From positions 810,524 through 872,523 of the forward strand of contig RPFO01000123.1 in the NCBI GenBank assembly GCA_009746045.1: a stretch of DNA of 62,000 nucleotides, given 5' to 3'. Every line of letters starts with the position of its first letter. The stretch's first letter is position 1. Shown in pieces: positions 55,932-62,000 of the stretch. The stretch is from Mesostigma viride (Eukaryota; Streptophyta; Mesostigmatophyceae; Mesostigmatales; Mesostigmataceae). The notes under the pieces are model-generated. The model did no database searches, was not told the origin of the DNA, and was given only the letters and a program-made list of their open reading frames with translations. The position numbers were made by a program, and so were the translations under genes.

Positions 55932-58900
55932 CCATCCCCACGCTTGCGCCATCCCCACACCATCCCCACGCTTGCGCCATCCCCACGCTTGCACCATCCC
56001 CACGCTTGCGCCATCCCCACGCTTGCGCCATCCCCACGCTTGCGCCATCCCCACGCTTGCACCATCCCCACGCTTGCGCCATCCCCACACCATCCCCACG
56101 CTTGCGCCATCCCCACGCTTGCACCATCCCCACGCTTGCGCCATCCCCACGCTTGCGCCATCCCCACACCATCCCCACGCTTGCACCATCCCCACGCTTG
56201 CGCCATCCCCACGATTGCGCCATCCCCACGCTTGCACCATCCCCACGCTTGCGCCATCCCCACGCTTGCGCCATCCCCACGCTTGCGCCATCCCCACGCT
56301 TGCACCATCCCCACGCTTGCGCCATCCCCACGCTTGCGCCATCCCCACGCTTGCACCATCCCCACGCTTACACCATCCCCACGCTTGCGCCATCCCCACG
56401 CTTGCGCCATCCCCACGCTTGCGCCATCCCCACGCTTGCGCCATCCCCACGCTTGCGCCATCCCCACGCTTGCACCATCCCCACGCTTGCACCATCCCCA
56501 CACCATCCCCACGCTTGCACCATCCCCACGCTTGCCCCATCCCCACGCTTGCACCAACCCCACGCTTGCACCATCCCCACGCTTGCACCATCCCCACGCT
56601 TGCGCCATCCCCACGCTTGCGCCATCCCCACGCTTGCACCATCCCCACGCTTGCACCATCCCCACGCTTGCACCATCCCCACGCTTGCGCCATCCCCACG
56701 CTTGCACCATCCCCACGCTTGCACCATCCCCACGCTTGCGCCATCCCCACGCTTGCGCCATCCCCACGCTTGCACCATCCCCACACCATCCCCACGCTTG
56801 CGCCATCCCCACGCTTGCGCCATCCCCACGCTTGCACCATCCCCACGCTTGCGCCATCCCCACGCTTGCGCCATCCCCACGCTTGCGCCATCCCCACGCT
56901 TGCGCCATCCCCATGCTTGCGCCATCCCCACGCTTGCGCCATCCCCACCCTTGCGCCATCCCCACGCTTGCACCATCCCCACGCTTGCGCCATCCCCACG
57001 CTTGCGCCATCCCCACGCTTGCACCATCCCCACGCTTGCACCATCCCCACGCTTGCGCCATCCCCACGCTTGCGCCAACCCCACGCTTGCACCATCCCCA
57101 CGCTTGCGCCATCCCCACGCTTGCACCATCCCCACGCTTGCACCATCCCCACGCTTGCACCATCCCCACGCTTGCACCATCCCCACGCTTGCACCATCCC
57201 CATGCTTGCGCCATCCCCACGCTTGCACCATCCCCACGCTTGCACCATCCCCACACCATCCCCACGCTTGCACCATCCCCACGCTTGCGCCATCCCCACG
57301 CTTGCGCCATCCCCACGCTTGCGCCATCCCCACGCTTGCACCATCCCCACGCTTGCACCATCCCCACGCTTGCGCCATCCCCGCGCTTGTGCCATCCCCA
57401 CGCTTGCACCATCCCCACACCATCCCCACGCTTGCACCATCCCCACGCTTGCGCCATCCCCACGCTTGCGCCATCCCCACGCTTGCACCATCCCCACGCT
57501 TGCGCCATCCCCACGCTTGCACCATCCCCACGCTTGCGCCATCCCCACGCTTGCACCATCCCCACGCTTGCACCATCCCCACGCTTGCACCATCCCCACG
57601 CTTGCGCCATCCCCACGCTTGCACCATCCCCACGCTTGCACCATCCCCACGCTTGCACCATCCCCACGCTTGCGCCATCCCCACACTTGCACCATCCCCA
57701 CGCTTGCGCCATCCCCACGCTTGCACCAACCCCACGCTTGCACCATCCCCACGCTTGCGCCATCCCCACGCTTGCACCATCCCCACGCTTGCGCCATCCC
57801 CACGCTTGCACCATCCCCACGCTTGCACCATCCCCACGCTTGCGCCATCCCCACGCTTGCGCCATCCCCACGCTTGCACCATCCCCACGCTTGCGCCATC
57901 CCCACGCTTGCGCCATCCCCACGCTTGCACCATCCCCACGCTTGCGCCATCCCCACGCTTGCACCATCCCCACGCTTGCGCCATCCCCACGCTTGCACCA
58001 TCCCCACGCTTGCACCATCCCCACGCTTGCACCATCCCCACACCATCCCCACGCTTGCGCCATCCCCACGCTTGCGCCATCCCCACGCTTGCGCCATCCC
58101 CACGCTTGCACCATCCCCACGCTTGCACCATCCCCACGCTTGCGCCATCCCCACGCTTGCACCATCCCCACGCTTGCACCATCCCCACGCTTGCGCCATC
58201 CCCACGCTTGCACCATCCCCACGCTTGCGCCATCCCCACACCATCCCCACGCTTGCACCATCCCCACGCTTGCACCATCCCCACACCATCCCCACGCTTG
58301 CGCCATCCCCACGCTTGCGCCATCCCCACGCTTGCACCATCCCCACACCATCCCCACGCTTGCGCCATCCCCACGCTTGCGCCATCCCCACGCTTGCACC
58401 ATCCCCACGCTTGCGCCATCCCCACGCTTGCGCCATCCCCACGCTTGCACCATCCCCACGCTTGCACCATCCCCACACCATCCCCACGCTTGCGCCATCC
58501 CCACGCTTGCGCCATCCCCACGCTTGCACCATCCCCACGCTTGCACCATCCCCACGCTTGCGCCATCCCCACGCTTGCACCATCCCCACACCATCCCCAC
58601 GCTTGCGCCATCCCCACGCTTGCGCCATCCCCACGCTTGCGCCATCCCCACACCATCCCCACGCTTGCGCCATCCCCACGCTTGCACCATCCCCACGCTT
58701 GCACCATCCCCACACCATCCCCACGCTTGCGCCATCCCCACGCTTGCGCCATCCCCACGCTTGCACCATCCCCACGCTTGCGCCATCCCCACGCTTGCGC
58801 CATCCCCACGCTTGCACCATCCCCACGCTTGCGCCATCCCCACGCTTGCGCCATCCCCACGCTTGCACCATCCCCACGCTTGCACCATCCCCACACCATC

Positions 58901-61900
58901 CCCACGCTTGCGCCATCCCCACGCTTGCGCCATCCCCACGCTTGCGCCATCCCCACGCTTGCGCCATCCCCACGCTTGCGCCATCCCCACGCTTGCACCA
59001 TCCCCACGCTTGCACCATCCCCACGCTTGCGCCATCCCCACGCTTGCACCATCCCCACGCTTGCACCATCCCCACGCTTGCGCCATCCCCACGCTTGCAC
59101 CATCCCCACGCTTGCACCATCCCCACACCATCCCCACGCTTGCGCCATCCCCACGCTTGCGCCATCCCCACGCTTGCACCATCCCCACACCATCCCCACG
59201 CTTGCACCATCCCCACGCTTGCACCATCCCCACGCTTGCACCATCCCCACGCTTGCACCATCCCCACACCATCCCCACGCTTGCGCCATCCCCACGCTTG
59301 CGCCATCCCCACGCTTGCGCCATCCCCACGCTTGCGCCATCCCCACGCTTGCGCCATCCCCACGCTTGCGCCATCCCCACGCTTGCACCATCCCCACGCT
59401 TGCGCCATCCCCACGCTTGCACCATCCCCACGCTTGCACCATCCCCACGCTTGCGCCATCCCCACGCTTGCACCATCCCCACGCTTGCACCATCCCCACA
59501 CCATCCCCACGCTTGCGCCATCCCCACGCTTGCGCCATCCCCACGCTTGCGCCATCCCCACGCTTGCGCCATCCCCACGCTTGCGCCATCCCCACGCTTG
59601 CACCACCCCACGCTTGCACCATCCCCACGCTTGCACCATCCCCACGCTTGCGCCATCCCCACGCTTGCGCCATCCCCACGCTTGCACCATCCCCACACCA
59701 TCCCCACGCTTGCGCCATCCCCACGCTTGCGCCATCCCCACGCTTGCGCCATCCCCACGCTTGCGCCATCCCCACGCTTGCGCCATCCCCACGCTTGCAC
59801 CATCCCCACGCTTGCACCATCCCCACGCTTGCGCCATCCCCACGCTTGCACCATCCCCACGCTTGCACCATCCCCACGCTTGCGCCATCCCCACGCTTGC
59901 ACCATCCCCACGCTTGCGCCATCCCCACGCTTGCACCATCCCCACGCTTGCACCATCCCCACGCTTGCGCCATCCCCACGCTTGCGCCATCCCCACGCTT
60001 GCACCATCCCCACGCTTGCACCATCCCCACACCATCCCCACGCTTGCGCCATCCCCACGCTTGCACCATCCCCACGCTTGCACCATCCCCACGCTTGCAC
60101 CATCCCCACGCTTGCGCCATCCCCACGCTTGCACCATCCCCACGCTTGCGCCATCCCCACACCATCCCCACGCTTGCACCATCCCCACGCTTGCACCATC
60201 CCCACGCTTGCGCCATCCCCACGCTTGCGCCATCCCCACGCTTGCACCATCCCCACGCTTGCGCCATCCCCACGCTTGCGCCATCCCCACACCATCCCCA
60301 CGCTTGCACCATCCCCACGCTTGCGCCATCCCCACACCATCCCCACGCTTGCACCATCCCCACGCTTGCGCCATCCCCACACCATCCCCACGCTTGCGCC
60401 ATCCCCACGCTTGCACCATCCCCACGCTTGCGCCATCCCCACACCATCCCCACGCTTGCACCATCCCCACGCTTGCACCATCCCCACGCTTGCGCCATCC
60501 CCACGCTTGCACCATCCCCACGCTTGCACCATCCCCACGCTTGCACCATCCCCACGCTTGCGCCATCCCCACGCTTGCGCCATCCCCACGCTTGCACCAT
60601 CCCCACGCTTGCACCATCCCCACACCATCCCCACGCTTGCACCATCCCCACGCTTGCGCCATCCCCACGCTTGCACCATCCCCACGCTTGCGCCATCCCC
60701 ACGCTTGCACCATCCCCACGCTTGCACCATCCCCACGCTTGCACCATCCCCACGCTTGCGCCATCCCCACGCTTGCGCCATCCCCACGCTTGCACCATCC
60801 CCACGCTTGCACCATCCCCACACCATCCCCACGCTTGCACCATCCCCACGCTTGCGCCATCCCCACGCTTGCACCATCCCCACGCTTGCGCCATCCCCAC
60901 GCTTGCACCATCCCCACGCTTGCACCATCCCCACGCTTGCACCATCCCCACGCTTGCACCATCCCCACGCTTGCACCATCCCCACGCTTGCGCCATCCCC
61001 ACGCTTGCACCATCCCCACGCTTGCGCCATCCCCACACCATCCCCACGCTTGCACCATCCCCACGCTTGCACCATCCCCACGCTTGCACCATCCCCACGC
61101 TTGCGCCATCCCCACACCATCCCCACGCTTGCACCATCCCCACGCTTGCGCCATCCCCACGCTTGCACCATCCCCACGCTTGCGCCATCCCCACGCTTGC
61201 ACCATCCCCACGCTTGCGCCATCCCCACGCTTGCACCATCCCCACGCTTGCACCATCCCCACGCTTGCGCCATCCCCACACCATCCCCACGCTTGCACCA
61301 TCCCCACGCTTGCACCATCCCCACGCTTGCGCCATCCCCACGCTTGCGCCATCCCCACGCTTGCACCATCCCCACGCTTGCGCCATCCCCACGCTTGCGC
61401 CATCCCCACGCTTGCACCATCCCCACGCTTGCGCCATCCCCACGCTTGCACCATCCCCACGCTTGCACCATCCCCACGCTTGCGCCATCCCCACGCTTGC
61501 GCCATCCCCACGCTTGCGCCATCCCCACGCTTGCACCATCCCCACGCTTGCGCCATCCCCACGCTTGCACCATCCCACACCATCCCCACGCTTGCACCAT
61601 CCCCACGCTTGCACCATCCCCACACCATCCCCACGCTTGCGCCATCCCCACGCTTGCGCCATCCCCACGCTTGCACCATCCCCACGCTTGCACCATCCCC
61701 ACGCTTGCACCATCCCCACGCTTGCGCCATCCCCACGCTTGCACCATCCCCACGCTTGCACCATCCCCACGCTTGCGCCATCCCCACGCTTGCGCCATCC
61801 CCACACCATCCCCACGCTTGCGCCATCCCCACGCTTGCGCCATCCCCACGCTTGCGCCATCCCCACGCTTGCGCCATCCCCACGCTTGCACCATCCCCAC

Positions 61901-62000
61901 GCTTGCGCCATCCCCACGCTTGCGCCATCCCCACGCTTGCGCCATCCCCACGCTTGCGCCATCCCCACGCTTGCACCATCCCCACGCTTGCACCATCCCC
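55932..62000. repeat. 17-bp satellite array with 11-bp deletion units
   Basis: Head-to-tail CGCTTGCGCCATCCCCA, about half the units having CTTGCA for CTTGCG. At irregular intervals an 11-bp unit (CACCATCCCCA) lacks CGCTTG. It runs off the window. All three minus frames stay open for about 2,000 codons because neither 17 nor 11 is a multiple of 3 and no stop arises; these are not proteins. Confidence 0.97.

Noticed and set aside
55694-61996. Open frames of about 2,100 codons on the minus strand with a 17-residue repeat
   Set aside because: Same cause: a stop-free 17-bp unit, open in three frames. No start context, no unique sequence and no conserved domain.

Overview
The window is nuclear DNA of a eukaryote. 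It has GT-AG introns with in-phase exons, a nuclear-pore gene, LINE retrotransposons and very large minisatellites. The mix of polinton-like virus, satellite-filled introns and LINE families fits a unicellular alga or related protist. I cannot name the species, and a green alga is only a guess.

Layout. 1-990 is low-complexity satellite. 990-5,700 holds LINE debris and unassigned DNA. 5,840-10,472 (minus) is a five-exon gene for a CCCH-zinc-finger/FG-repeat nucleoporin of the NUP42 type. 11,618-16,564 (plus) is a four-exon gene for a type II membrane protein with a degenerate FkbM-methyltransferase-like domain and a C-terminal coiled coil. 17,200-27,720 is nested mobile DNA: several LINE copies with (CATC)n arrays near their 3' ends, an ORF1-only element, and two copies of a piggyBac-like non-autonomous transposon. 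From 28,353 to at least 55,635 (minus) run exons of what looks like an AAA+ clamp-loader gene. One of its introns is a 6-kb array of 25-bp repeats. 55,932-62,000 is another minisatellite, with 17-bp units.

The main find is at 36,880-55,411: an 18.5-kb provirus of polinton-like virus (PLV) type with 754-bp terminal inverted repeats. It carries a double-jelly-roll-type major capsid protein, a penton/minor capsid protein, an A32/FtsK-HerA packaging ATPase, a tyrosine recombinase, a large archaeo-eukaryotic primase fused to an SF2 helicase of the herpes origin-binding type, an AT-hook protein, a coiled-coil protein, Ig-like/LamG-like fibre or adhesion proteins, a putative N-myristoylated peptide and several unknown small proteins. 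I see no DNA polymerase B, no rve integrase and no maturation protease. Replication and packaging-related genes on the left half run on the minus strand. Virion and fibre genes on the right half run on the plus strand. The divergent point is at about 45,075.

The provirus lies between two in-phase exons of the clamp-loader-like gene (55,579-55,635 and 35,566-35,966), so it appears to sit in an intron. Without it that intron would be about 1.1 kb. Several provirus genes (primase-helicase C-terminus, both fibre loci) are broken by single-base frame changes, while capsid, penton, ATPase and recombinase are open. This could be early decay or assembly indels. All assignments rest on reading motifs by eye; no database search was run.
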